Shown: positions 44,001-53,079 of the stretch, one piece after another | How positions within the stretch are numbered: position 1 is the stretch's first letter | Layout of the letters: each line of letters starts with the position of its first letter | Assembly: GCA_032164245.1 (NCBI GenBank) | Contig: JAVMKO010000037.1 | Span: 62,001 to 126,000, forward strand | DNA: 64,000 bases | Reading direction: 5' to 3' | Source of the DNA: Sternotherus odoratus | Taxonomy: Eukaryota > Chordata > Testudines > Kinosternidae | Notes under the pieces: generated by a model | The model's input: only the letters and a program-made list of their open reading frames with translations | What the model was told of the DNA's origin: nothing | Databases searched by the model: none | Translations under genes and position numbers: made by a program

Positions 44001-44400
44001 AATAGAAACACCCCCCACTGGGGGGAGGCTGAGCGGGGCTGGCTGGCGCAGGTGCAGAAAGAGAGGCTGTGCCAGGCGGGGGTCCTGCATGAGCAACACC
44101 GCTACCCCCCAGTTGGGTGTTGGTTATTTAAGTAAAGAAGAGTTGGGTTTTGCAGCACCCCCGTGGGGCTGGGTGTGGGTGGGTGTGTTATTGTAGGGTC
44201 TCTGTGGGCACTGGGATGGTGTGTGGAGGTTTGTTATTGTAGGGTCTCTGGGAGCGCTGGCGCTGCGTGTACGGGTGGGATCCTGTTGGCTGGCCAGTTG
44301 TGGGGGGAAGGCAGCATGACCCCCAGTGCCCCCCACTACCACTGGATGCAGCCCAGCTACATCTCTGTGCCCCCCTGCTCCCCAGAGGCAGTGTGGGGCT
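35091..44400 (+). CDS. Unrecognised coiled-coil protein gene, exons 1-5 and two candidate exons
   Basis: Exons: 35091-35135, 37352-37372, 39164-39291, 39403-39507, 39859-40003. All have AG/GT borders, and phases 0,0,2,2,0 join in one frame of 148 codons starting MGDEQRGTQS. Introns show proper signals, for example GAG|gtgagt and cttcccag|GAG. Residues from about 65 on (NELLKLETEYELNRL..., then EEKEKLVQQHERR...) are charged and heptad-like, so a coiled coil is likely. Two further pieces keep the phase: 44028-44116 (AERGWLAQVQKERL..., weak acceptor) and 44315-44400 (MTPSAPHYHW..., donor GTAAGT). The 3' end was not found. I do not recognise the family. Intron 1 is filled by a G-rich minisatellite. 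The five-exon core is well supported; the function is not. Confidence 0.75.
35180..37300. repeat. G-rich minisatellite in intron 1, about 2.1 kb
   Basis: About 33 tandem copies of a 60-66 bp unit: 'tctctggagggggtagtcagggg', 'acgggggggttgggtagggg', 'aggggtcctggggcgggggg'. The strand carries closely spaced G3-8 runs in every copy, so G-quadruplex formation by the DNA and the nascent transcript is expected. Long glycine- and proline-rich frames across it are not genes. Confidence 0.95.
37373..38900. other. Intron 2, AT-rich, no other gene seen
   Basis: Contrasts with its surroundings in low GC content. It contains poly-T stretches and short frames but no repeat family that I can name. Confidence 0.5.
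38910..39135 (-). repeat. 'aacccaggagtcctgg' 70-74 bp repeat, cluster 1
   Basis: Three minus-oriented units in the intron just before exon 3. Plus-strand core 'actcctgggttctctccctggctctgg'. Confidence 0.85.
39520..39830. repeat. Short tandem array in intron 4
   Basis: About five to six copies of a 55-60 bp unit containing 'gagatgcgcccacctctggggcggggcggcgggtgacc', part of it seen in each copy. Lies between exons 4 and 5. Confidence 0.85.
40015..40290 (+). repeat. 'aacccaggagtcctgg' 70-74 bp repeat, cluster 2
   Basis: Four plus-oriented units immediately after exon 5. Alternating units read 'ctgcccaccaccctgctctaacc' and 'ctcctagccccccctgctctaacc', so the array duplicated as pairs. Confidence 0.85.
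40300..41030. other. GC-rich intronic or intergenic sequence, no exon supported
   Basis: Long frames on both strands follow from the base composition. No splice-bounded exon that I would defend. Confidence 0.4.
41040..42720. repeat. AC-rich satellite with higher-order repeat
   Basis: Built from 'cacaaatcccaacacac' and 'acacaacctccacgcac' units interspersed with (CA)n. A segment of several hundred bases starting 'cacaaatctctccacacatcctcc' at 41521 recurs at 42091, giving a higher-order period of about 570 bp. Frames rich in histidine/threonine or cysteine/valine here are artefacts. Confidence 0.93.
42720..43085. other. C-rich non-coding sequence
   Basis: Low-complexity, C-rich; no gene seen. 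Confidence 0.4.
43086..43856. repeat. Promoter-like GC-rich repeat, copy 2 (inverted)
   Basis: Reverse complement of 24445-25220, with the same order of motifs: 'cgtctgctcgctccg', the hAT terminus (complement of CAGGGCCAGCGACAG, ending at 43379), CCAATCAC, 'gagcagtgggcggtgcctgg', ATGCTAAT and 'agtcaccctgaggtg'. An 'agagacatgcccaa' segment is duplicated inside this copy only. Confidence 0.78.
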
Positions 44401-44629
44401 GTAAGTCAGGAGTGAGGGGCACTGGCCCAGGTGTGACAGGGGCAGGGCAGGGGCTGCGGGTCGGGAGTGAGCTCGGTGGGAATCTCGCACATGCTCGCAC
44501 ACTGGCTGCATGAGCCGACGTGCGAGGAAGTCACCCCGTGCTAATTGTCATGGCTGGGCGAGGGAGGGGGAAGAGGCGGCCCCCCCCCGATATGGGGCAC
44601 ATGCCCGTGGCGGATACACTAACCCCCTC

Positions 44630-44875
44630 CCCACGCTGGGGAGAGAACCCAGGAGTCCTGGCTCCAATTCCCCTCTGATCTAACCCACCAGCCCCCACTC
44701 CTGACCCAGAGTCAGAGAGAGAACCCAGGCGTCCTGGCTCCCAACCGCCTCCTGCTCTAACCACTAGGCCCCACTCCCCTTCCAGAGGTGGGGAGAGGAC
44801 CCAGGAGTCCTGGCTCCCAGCCCCCCCTGCTCTGACCCACCAGCCCCCACTGCCCTCCCAGAGGAAAGGCTAAGA
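44630..44875 (+). repeat. 'aacccaggagtcctgg' 70-74 bp repeat, cluster 3
   Basis: Three plus-oriented, moderately diverged units. Confidence 0.85.
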
Positions 44876-44879
44876 ACCC

Positions 44880-45215
44880 AGTTGTCCAGATTCTTGACAT
44901 TCACATGCCCCCGCCCCGCCTTGGGGTGTCTGGATCTGCCTAGGGGATAACAACCTACTTTTGTGACCAGTCTCCTCCCCAGCTCACAAGAAAGGGGTCT
45001 GTGCCGGGGTTCTAGAGTCTCGAACCCAGCCAACGAGGGGGCTGTAGCCAAACGCATAGGCGGGGGGGGCAGAGTTAAGGTGAAATGGACGTCCTTAATG
45101 CCCGGACTTTGCCCGCCCTCGGGGCTTATGCAAGTGAAAGAGCTGGAGGCCCCTCATTGATTCACCGGTGGCCCCTGTGAACGTGTGGGTCACTGCCCCC
45201 TAATCCCCCCCACAC
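44880..45215. other. Non-coding spacer, no gene seen
   Basis: Short frames only. Confidence 0.4.
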
Positions 45216-45219
45216 AAAT

Positions 45220-45790
45220 CTGGTTGCCATGGCGAGGTAGCGGGCCCAATTTTGCTCCTTCCCCAGTGGTGCCATGTTATGCAAATCACCCCCGCTCCTT
45301 GGTATAGGGACGCCTCATTTGCATAGAGCCACCCAGTATCAGGTGGGGCCCCAACAGGGACATGGGTTGTGGCTTACGGGGGGGATATCCAGCCCTTACA
45401 GCCTACAAAATAGGGGTCCAGGTGGAGGGGGGAGAGGGAAAGTGGGGTGCACAGAACCCCATGGCATGGAGGGGGTGAGGCAGGTGAAGGGTGCCCCCTA
45501 TACCCTGCAGTGGCACCCGCCCCCAGTACCCCGCGCCTGCTTTGGGGTTCCCCTCCCAGGACCCCCCTTTTCTCCACTGCCCCCACCCTGGCGGCGCCCC
45601 CTACCTGTAGCCCATGGCAGGGCGGGTACTCTGCTGCTCCCCGGCCAGCAGCCCCGCCTCCAGCAGGTAACTCGCCAGCCACCACCGCTCCAGCAGCCAC
45701 CGCGCCACCTCCAGCACCTGGCCCGGGGTGAGCGCCGGGTCCCGCCCCACCAGGCCCCCCTGGCTGCGCCGCCACCCGCCCTCTCCCTGC
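45220..45790. repeat. Inverted duplicate, arm 1 (partner 63415-64000)
   Basis: About 570 bp that reads in reverse complement at the right edge of the window, including two octamer motifs and a splice donor of the exon described below. The arms lie 17.6 kb apart. Confidence 0.85.
45279..45324. promoter_or_regulatory. Paired octamer motifs ATGCAAAT / ATTTGCAT
   Basis: ATGCAAAT (45279-45286) and ATTTGCAT (45317-45324) face each other, 30 bp apart. The octamer is the POU-factor (Oct-1) site found in snRNA, histone H2B and immunoglobulin promoters. Both copies of the inverted duplicate keep both motifs intact. Confidence 0.5.
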
Positions 45791-45897
45791 CCGCCTTTGC
45801 CTTTCTTGGCGCCGAGCAGCCCATAGAGCTCGTCCATGCTCAGCTTGGCCCCCGCCGCGCCGCGCCCCGTGGCCCCCCACGAGGAGGTGGCGAACAT
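45605..45897 (-). CDS. Candidate first coding exon, unknown protein
   Basis: Minus-strand frame from an ATG (MFATSSWGAT...) or an internal one (MDELYGLLGAKK..., start at 45837), ending TAC AG|GTAGGG with a good donor. The part from ALTPGQVLEVARWLLERWW to PAMGYR is leucine/arginine-rich and helix-like. The duplicate at 63.4 kb keeps the last 40 codons and the donor but has an in-frame TAG, which argues that this copy is the parent. I cannot name the protein; no downstream exon was identified. Confidence 0.4.
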
Positions 45898-46350
45898 GGC
45901 CCGGTGCGCCCCATGCCGGCTCCCCCGTGCGCCCAGGTCTTGGAGCGCCCCGCGCCGGCTCCTCCGTGCGGCTGGGTGTTGGAGCGCCCCGTGCCGGCTC
46001 CTCCCTGTGGCCGGGTCTTGGAGCGCCCCGCATCGCCTCCCCATGTGCCCGGGTCTTGGAACGCCCCGTGCCGTCTCCTATGTGTACCCCAGACCGCCCT
46101 GCGCCGGCTCCTCCTTGCGCCCGGGTCTTGGAGCGCCCTGCGCCTTCTCCTCCGTGCGTCCCGGAGCGCCCCATGCCGGCTTCCCCGTGCGCCCGGGTCT
46201 TGGAGCGCCTGGCACCTTCTGCCCTGTGCGCCCAGGTCTTGGAGCAGCCTGCACCTTATCGCCCGGGTCTTGGAGCGCCGGCTCCCCGTGCGCCCTGCTC
46301 CTTCTCCCCTGTGCGCCCTGCTCCTTCTCCCCCGTGCGCCCTGGGCGCGC
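45895..46350. repeat. GC-rich minisatellite
   Basis: Eight to ten copies of a 50-57 bp unit with core 'gcccgggtcttggagcgcc' and 'gccggctcctcc'. It lies directly 5' of the minus-strand candidate exon. One unit also occurs at 54352. Confidence 0.92.
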
Positions 46351-46399
46351 TTGGCTCCCGCCGCCCGGACACTCTCCCCCGCCCCGGGAAGCCACGTGG

Positions 46400-47270
46400 A
46401 GCCGGCTTAGCCCGGGGGACTGGGCAGCTGCCATGCGGTGCCCCTGTGACCCCCCCCTCTTCTTGCCGTGCCTCATTAACCGTGACCCCCCCTCACTACC
46501 CCCCAAGGGGCACGTCCCCCCGTCAGCCATTCCCATGGTGAACCCCCATAGCAGGGGGAGCCCTGGCAGGGTGATCGCCTCTCCCTACCTACTCCACAGG
46601 CCCTGCCCCTCCCCACACCATGCCCCCTCTTCCGCCCCCCCCATCCTGGGCTATAGGGACTGTGGCATGTAAACTGCCCTGCCCCCCACTGTAAGGGGCA
46701 CGGAGGGGCAGGGACCCCAGCACCCTTCCCCCAGGCAGTGGATTCTCACCAGCCGTGTTTTCACAAGGACTGGGTCTCACGAGAGCCGGGAGATTTTCCC
46801 AAGCGGCCCATGATTTTCACGAGAGGTCTCCCGGGCCAGTGATTTCCCCCATGATTTTTCACGAGTGGTCCCTGTCTCACAAGAGATTTTCACAAGGGAA
46901 ATGATTTTTCACCAGGGGTCCCTCGTTTTCACAGGTCAGTGATTTTTGGGAACCCTGAGGCACCCAGTTTTAGACACCCTGAGAGCCCCCCTTTTCACCC
47001 AGCAGCCCCCTGCTAGGCAGACCCCCCGTCAAGCAAGGCCCCGCTCCCATATCACCATGACAGCAGCTGCCCGGAGTGACCAGATTAGCTAAACTGCTTA
47101 AGGGAACAAGTGGCCAAATTCCGAGGTTGGTGGGGGAGGGGAAAGGGGGCATCTGCCGGGGAGGGGGGAGGGGAAGGGCCCCCTCACAGCGTGTGGGGGG
47201 GTGAGATCACCCTGGGGTGTCCAGGCATCCCCCCCTCTGTGGGTTCACCAAGGGAATAACTCACCAGGAG
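46400..47270. other. Non-coding spacer with degenerate 'tttcacga' repeats
   Basis: Between 46750 and 46950, 'tttcacaag', 'tttcacgaga' and 'gatttttcac' recur at irregular spacing with 'gtgatttt'. No gene seen. Confidence 0.5.
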
Positions 47271-47279
47271 CCTGGGAGG

Positions 47280-47610
47280 GCGGGGAGCCAGGACTCCTGG
47301 GTTCTCTCCCCGGCTCTGGGAGGGGAGTCGGGGCTGGTGGGTTAGAGCAGGGGGGGGGTGGCTGGGAGCCACCAGCCCCCACTCCCCTCCCAGAGCCGGG
47401 GAGAGAACCCAGGCGTCCTGGCTCCCAGCCCCCCTGCTCCAACCACTAGCCCCCACTCCCCTCCCAGAGCCGGGGAGAGAACCCAGGCGTCCTGGCTCCC
47501 AGCCCCCCTGCTCCAACCACTAGCCCCCACTCCCCTCCCAGAGCCGGGGAGAGAACCCAGGCGTCCTGGCTCCCAGCCCCCCTGCTCCAACCACTAGCCC
47601 CCACTCTGAC
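47280..47610. repeat. 'aacccaggagtcctgg' 70-74 bp repeat, cluster 4 (both orientations)
   Basis: The first unit is in minus orientation and the following ones are plus, meeting around 47360. The three plus units are nearly identical ('ggcgtcctggctcccagcc'), which suggests recent amplification. Confidence 0.9.
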
Positions 47611-47756
47611 TCAGTTTCCCTCTGTGTCCAGGGGGCGGGGGAGGGGCCTGTCTCCAACACCTCGAAATTCGAAACCGCTGCCGGCCGCTCACTGGGCCGG
47701 CAGTTAAGCGGAGGGCGGGGCTAGAGTCAGCCGGCCTCGGCCCCTCCCGCTCTGTC

Positions 47757-48056
47757 ATTGGCCGCCGCATCCCGAAGGATCCGGTTCCGCTTTGCTATTG
47801 GCCACCGCGCCCGCCCTGCTCGTGGCAGCTCCACTGTCAGTCCCCGCCCTCCACCCTGCCATTGGACGCCGACCCCGGCTGACCCCTCCCCCCTATGCTT
47901 CCCATTGGCAACCGTCTCGTCCCTCCAACCATCCCATTGGACGCCGCGCCCATCCCCTTCCATATGATAATACACCCTCTCATTGGTTCGCACACATGCC
48001 CGTCTCCTGCTGCTCGTTCGCTATTGGCTTCTGGGGCCTGGCCGCTCTCCCATTGG
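47757..48056 (-). promoter_or_regulatory. Array of eight ATTGG (inverted CCAAT) pentamers
   Basis: ATTGG starts at 47757, 47797, 47861, 47904, 47936, 47982, 48023 and 48052; spacings 29-64 bp. Contexts such as CATTGGCC, CTATTGGCC and CCATTGGCAA fit the NF-Y site. All eight read CCAAT on the minus strand. Confidence 0.75.
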
Positions 48057-48212
48057 CTCTGCCATGCCCCGTGTCCCCTCGCGGCGAACACCCCCTGGAC
48101 TAGCGCCCCGCGCCGCGGCTGTGCTCGCGTCTTGGGGAGTGGGGCGGGGCTCGCGCCTGCGCCGTTAGGATTAAAACAAACGGAGGCTCTTGTCAATCAC
48201 TCCGGGCGGCGG
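48057..48212. promoter_or_regulatory. CpG core between the two CCAAT arrays
   Basis: About 155 bp, CpG-dense, with 'gggcggggc' (Sp1-like) and no CCAAT pentamer in either orientation. Probable divergent initiation region; no TATA box is seen. Confidence 0.5.
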
Positions 48213-48563
48213 CCAATCAGAGAAGGGAGGCGTGGCGCCCCCGCCATTTTGTGAGGGGTCCCAGCTTCCCCCCAGGAACAGAGGGCGGCGCCCAGCCAAT
48301 CACGAGAGAAGCTGAGGACGAGCCCAGCCAATCACGGAAGAGGGGGCGGGCAGTCAGCTACTGGAGGGAGGGTTAGGGGAGACACCCAGCCAATCAGGGG
48401 TAATAAGATGCACCCCCCCTTCCCCTCAGCCAATGAGAGAGAAGAGATGTGGTGTCCAGCCAATCATAAGGGAGCAAAAGAAAAGGAAGGCTCCAGCCAA
48501 TCACAAGCAAGGGAGCAGGCTGAGTCCCACCCAGGGAAGAGCTGTCAGCAGACCCCAGCCAAT
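48213..48563 (+). promoter_or_regulatory. Array of eight CCAAT pentamers
   Basis: CCAAT starts at 48213, 48296, 48328, 48390, 48430, 48470, 48497 and 48559. Most read (C)AGCCAATCA, an optimal NF-Y site. All eight are on the plus strand, pointing away from the left array. Confidence 0.75.
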
Positions 48564-48816
48564 CAGAGCAGCAAGGATGGAGCTGGTCCTGCCCCTTTGG
48601 AGACCCTCACCTTGGCAGAAGGACGGAAGGGCGGGGATGGGCCTGGGCGGGGGGGACTGAGGCACAGCTGGAGGGGGGGCGGGGCTAATAGCCGGCAGCT
48701 GGACCTGGGGCTTCCGGCCTTCGCCCACATCCAGTGGCGAGGAGTTCCGCAGGTTAACCATGCACTCAGTACGCACCCAGCCAGCGGGTGACCCCGGCTC
48801 GCCGCGCGTCATGCGA

Positions 48817-48936
48817 AGGGCGACCAGATGTCCCAGTTTTATAAGGACAGTCCCAATTCGGGGGTCTTTTTTTATATAGGGTCCTATTACCCCCCAGCCC
48901 TGTCCCGATTTTTCACTTGCTGTCTGGTCACCCTAG
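48817..48936. mobile_element. MITE, 'gggtgaccagac' family, complete (120 bp)
   Basis: Ends AGGGCGACCAGATG and (complement) CTAGGGTGACCAGAC. Flanks tcatgcga (48809-48816) and tcgtgcga (48937-48944) form an 8-bp TSD with one difference, consistent with hAT. The interior has 'gtcctattaccccccagccctgtcccgattttt', seen here in parts. Confidence 0.75.
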
Positions 48937-49129
48937 TCGTGCGAAAGACCGAGGAGCGTTCTCACTGGGATTGTACCAATTTTGCTCCATCCGTCATCTC
49001 TTTTCCAGGCCAAACAACCTCCCCTGCCCCCTAATCCTTTTACCCGGCTCGTCTCCCTGGTGTGGTGGGACTGACCCAGCGACACGGCTGTTGTGTTCTT
49101 CATGTCTCCGGTGGTTTATGTGATGCCGC

Positions 49130-49900
49130 AAATGTGCCTCTAATGTCATTCACCTGTATTGCACGTGACAGAGGGTGACTGTAACATGGTCGCCCACTAC
49201 GGCAGGGGGGTAGATTGTGACTGTAATGTGATAACGTTTACACTGGGATAGACTGTGACTGTAACGTTATTGTAACAGGATAGGTTGTGACTGAAACCTT
49301 ACAGTGTTTTCTCCGCACTACTGCAAGCAGGTAGATTATGACTGTAACATTACAATGCTGTCCCCAACTCCACCCCGTTATTGCAAGGGTTGTGAGTGTG
49401 ACATTATGTTGTCTGCTGCTGTTGCAAAGGAATAGATTGTAACTTTCACTTTGTCCCCCACTGCCATCCCCTCTCCCCTGCTACTGTAAGGGAACCGATT
49501 GTGATAGTAAGTGTTGTCCTCCGCTAATGCAAGAGAATAGATAGTGACTGTAACGTTAAAACGTTGTCCCCCGCTGTTGCAAAGGAATAGATTGTGACTG
49601 TAACTTTGTCCTCCTACCCCCACTAGTGCGAAGGAATGGATGTGACTGTATCCTCCCCTCCAAGCTATTACAAGGGAATAAATAGTGACTGTAGTGTTAC
49701 AACGCTGTCCCCTGCTATTGCAAAGGAATAGATTGTGACTGTAGTGTTACAACTTTGCCCCCTCCCCACTATTACAACGGAATAGATCAGGGCTGTAACT
49801 TTGTTTCCGCTCTCCCTGCTAATAATAGAAGGGAATCGATTAGGACTGTAATGTTAGTTTACCGCCCCCCCCCCCATAGATTGTGAGTGTAATGATATAA
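49130..49900. repeat. 'gactgtaac' tandem array
   Basis: About a dozen copies of a 50-65 bp unit with 'gtgactgtaacgtta', 'cgttgtcccccgc' and 'attgcaaaggaatagatt', strongly diverged from each other. Not coding. Confidence 0.9.
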
Positions 49901-50455
49901 CGCTGCCCCCTCATGTTACAGCCACAAGACAGGCCGTATACAAACTCACTAGTCTTAAACAGCACAACTAACCCCGCCCCCCCAGCAGTCGCTCGATGGA
50001 CCCCAGAGTCTCCCCATCACCGCGAAAACCCCACCCGTGAGGCTCAGAAACGAGCGAGCCGCGATGTTCCGCTCCGCGGAGACTGTAACCACAGCGCACA
50101 CGCCCACCGATGTACCTCACTGACAAGAACGACTTCAACGCGCCGCCGGGACCCACCGCCGGCCACACCTGCCTTGCTCAGGGCGAACGCCGCACACCCA
50201 GCCCCGGGGAGACCCCTTCCCCCGCTGCCGTCCCTGCTCCCGACCCCCTCGCACCCCGGGGCTTCGGTCGGAGCCCCGGGTGGCAAACGTCTGCTCCTGA
50301 CTGCCCCCGCTCTCTTTCCTCCCACAATGCAACGCGGCGTATATTTGCATATGCCACGCACGCCGGTTGCGACCGTAACCCTCAGAAAAGAGGGGCATGC
50401 CGCTTTTTGTAACAGGGGTGTCAGGGCTGTGACCTAATAACAACAAAGACAGGCA

Positions 50456-50527
<72 letters not shown>
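50456..50527. repeat. (TG)n microsatellite
   Basis: About 35 TG dinucleotides in a row. Confidence 0.97.
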
Positions 50528-50529
<2 letters not shown>

Positions 50530-50559
50530 TGACTGTACCCCCCCCCAACGTTGGTCCTT

Positions 50560-51360
50560 CTGCTTTGCAGCCCCCCACAACCTTCCATGCCTCCCCCAGC
50601 TGGCCCCTCCCGCCCGAACAGCCCCCTCCTCCTCCTCTCCCCCGCCCCTTTCCCCGGGTCCCCCGCGCCCGGTCTCACTTCTCCCCCCGCCCCGCCCCGC
50701 GCAGGGACCCCGGGGTCTGGTCCCCTCCCCCCCCCCCAGGGCAGAGCCGGGCCGGGCGGGGGGGTCGTTGGTCTCCGACCCCCCCGCGGGCGGGGCCCCC
50801 CCGGGAGCAGATCCCAGCGCTGCGAGATGCCGGGTCCCCCGGACACTGGGGCGGAGTCACCGCCCCGCCCCCAGCCCCGCCCCCGGGCTCGCGCCGCTAC
50901 CTGGAGACTCCAACGGCCCCGCACCCCCCGGCTCCTCGCTCCCCCCTCCCGCTCAACGTCACTTCCGGTCCCGGGAGAGTCAGGGACTACATCTCCCAGC
51001 CTGCCCCGGGGGCGCTTCCGCCTTCTCCAGCCCAGCGCGGGAGGCTTCCAGTATCACTGCGCATGCTCCATTAGCACGCGGTACAGGTAACGGTTCCCTG
51101 CGGCTTCCCTGATCTGTGCTGGGGAAAAGACCGTTATTAACCCCTCCGCGCCCGGCCGCACCAGTGAGTGAGAGACCCGGGGGGGGGGGGGGCGGGAAAG
51201 TGACTCTCGGCCCCGCGAACCGGGGAGAAGCCTCGGAGCTGCCCCAGCCCCAGTGGCTCCGGCCCCGCGGGGATGGGGGGGGCAGAGACTGGGGCGGGGG
51301 GGTCCCCTGTGGGGCGGGGGGAGAAGCCGGAGTTGCGGGGGGGGGAAGGTCAGTGAGACG
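50560..51360. promoter_or_regulatory. CpG island paralogous to the promoter at 34.5-34.8 kb
   Basis: CpG-dense with Sp1-like boxes; the segment 50860-51040 matches 34505-34760 in the same orientation. After the SBS motif it diverges, and no coding exon like the one at 35091 follows. It may be a duplicated promoter without its gene, or the promoter of a transcript that I cannot see. Confidence 0.5.
50986..51004 (+). promoter_or_regulatory. ZNF143-type SBS motif, copy 3
   Basis: ACTACATCTCCCAGCCTGC on the plus strand, identical in the motif itself to copy 1. Confidence 0.6.
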
Positions 51361-51639
51361 CAGGGGGTTGAACGGTCTCTGTGCAGCCAGTGGCGGGTGG
51401 GCAAGGGGGGAGTTGCCCCCAGACCGCAGTTCCCAGCCCCCTGCCCATCCCCCACTGCTGCCCCCTCCCCTCCCCCAGGGAACCTGCCAGCTCCCCCTCC
51501 CCCACCCTCTTAACGCAGCTCCCCAAAGGGCTCCCTGCCCCCCATGTGAACGGTGGCACTGGGGGGAACTGTGGATGTGCTGGACAGTCCGATAAAATCC
51601 AGTCACATCGTCTCTCTTTTCTACAAAGAAAATCTCACA

Positions 51640-51697
51640 TTTACACCTTTTCTCACATTTACACCTTTTCTCACATTTACACCTTTTCTCACATTCT
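51640..51697. repeat. 17-bp tandem repeat
   Basis: 'tctcacatttacacctt' is present three and a half times in perfect tandem. Confidence 0.95.
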
Positions 51698-51699
51698 TG

Positions 51700-52960
51700 A
51701 ACATGGATATAAAATATTGGCGAATGTTGCCCATTTCCTCTCTATTCATTTATCAAATATTCATCTGAAACACTCCGATTTTACCTCCTATCAACAACTG
51801 ATAGAAAATCCCTCTGATTTTCAACTTTCCTCTCTATAATTTACAAAAATGGATCCAAAATCCCTCAGATTTCCACCCTTTTTTCATTTCTGAACATTGA
51901 TCTTAAAGGTCAGGTTTTGCCTCTTTCTATGTCACTATGAGCTATCAGTTAAGAATGCTGTCGGGTTTGGGGCTGTTCCCCATGTTTCTAAATCCCAGCA
52001 TCCTTCTCCATCCTGTTGCCCTGAGTCCTACTCCATCTTGGAGGTTGCAGGGGGTTACATTTCCCAGGGATCATCTTTCCCCTCTCCTTTGAGAATCATT
52101 CCTTCCCACCTTCATCTTAGTTAAAATGATTGCTGAAGAAAGAGAACAGCCACATATTTAATGCTCATCAAAGTCAAAGGCCTCTCCATGTTTGGGGGAT
52201 CAGTGGTCCCCAACTGGTAATGGGAGGGTTGGCTGGACCCTTTACTTTTCTCCATCTGGCACAGGATGAGGAGCTGGCTCTGAGTGCAGCCTGGGTCTAG
52301 ACGTATCCCATGCCCCATGCCTAATAGTCTCCATGAGGAGTTGCTTCCCACAGTGCAAAGATGTAGCCACCTGTGGGATGGATCCATGGTGGCCATTATT
52401 TGCTAGTGACAGGGCATGGAAATGTCTTACCCACTTTGCCGCTCCAGGCCTTCCATGTCCCTTTCTGCTCAGGATATTGGGGTTCAGCTTTTTGGGTCCA
52501 ATGCTGAAGCCTCAATTGTGATGCCGGAGATCAGGCTTAGCAGATGCTGCTCCCCCAGCGAGGTTCTGTGCTGGGAAGTGACCTTAATTAAACCTTCTTC
52601 TCTGCCTGGTCCATGAGAAGAAGAAAAGGAGCAGACAGAGGAAAATCCAGTTTCTGACTCCAAATACCTCCTGCGGGGCTGTGGCTGCTGTGGGGTCAGT
52701 GTCCAAGGGAATCACCTAAAAGGACTCCTTTGGTTTGTCACCTGAGGAGGGGATGGAGAAGGAGAAGGGAGGTTAAAAATGTGTCTGTGGGCTTAGCCTG
52801 GCAGAAGGGGCCAGGTCTACACTGTAATAAAGACATTGAGCATCTTTCCAAGATGGCAGAATCTGATGTCTGTCTGCAGAGAAAGACAATTCCCCCAGGC
52901 TCATGTGAAATTAACTAAAGCCTGTTTTGAAACCTGCACAATTACCTTTCTCCCCCTCCC
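51700..52960. other. Non-coding or UTR/intron sequence, no exon supported
   Basis: Lower GC content than its surroundings, short frames only. It could be the intron upstream of the putative zinc-finger exon at 52971. Confidence 0.4.
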
Positions 52961-52970
52961 AGGCAGCAGA

Positions 52971-53075
52971 ATGGCGTCCATGTTTCCCTCCAGTTCATCC
53001 AGTCCTCCCATGGGAGAGGGGAGAGAAATGGCTGCAGAGGAGCCAGTTCAGATAGGGATTATCAGGGGGCTGCTG
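52971..53075 (+). CDS. Candidate 5' coding exon of a zinc-finger (KRAB-type) gene
   Basis: An acceptor (pyrimidine-rich, ctcccag) lies 9 bases before the ATG, and the exon ends CTGCTG|GTGAGT. Thirty-five codons: serine/proline-rich start, then MAAEEPVQ. A short leader ending in such a sequence before an effector-domain exon is common in amniote KRAB/SCAN zinc-finger genes; no KRAB or zinc-finger exon was found within the window, so the identity is only a suggestion. Confidence 0.35.
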
Positions 53076-53079
53076 GTGA

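Noticed and set aside
46732..46960. 'tttcacgag' repeats as a possible regulatory array
   Set aside because: Spacing and sequence are irregular, and the look is of a decayed simple repeat; kept only as a note under the spacer entry.
50421..51112. Frames containing long Cys-Val or Thr-His runs
   Set aside because: The (TG)n microsatellite read in different frames, joined to GC-rich promoter sequence.
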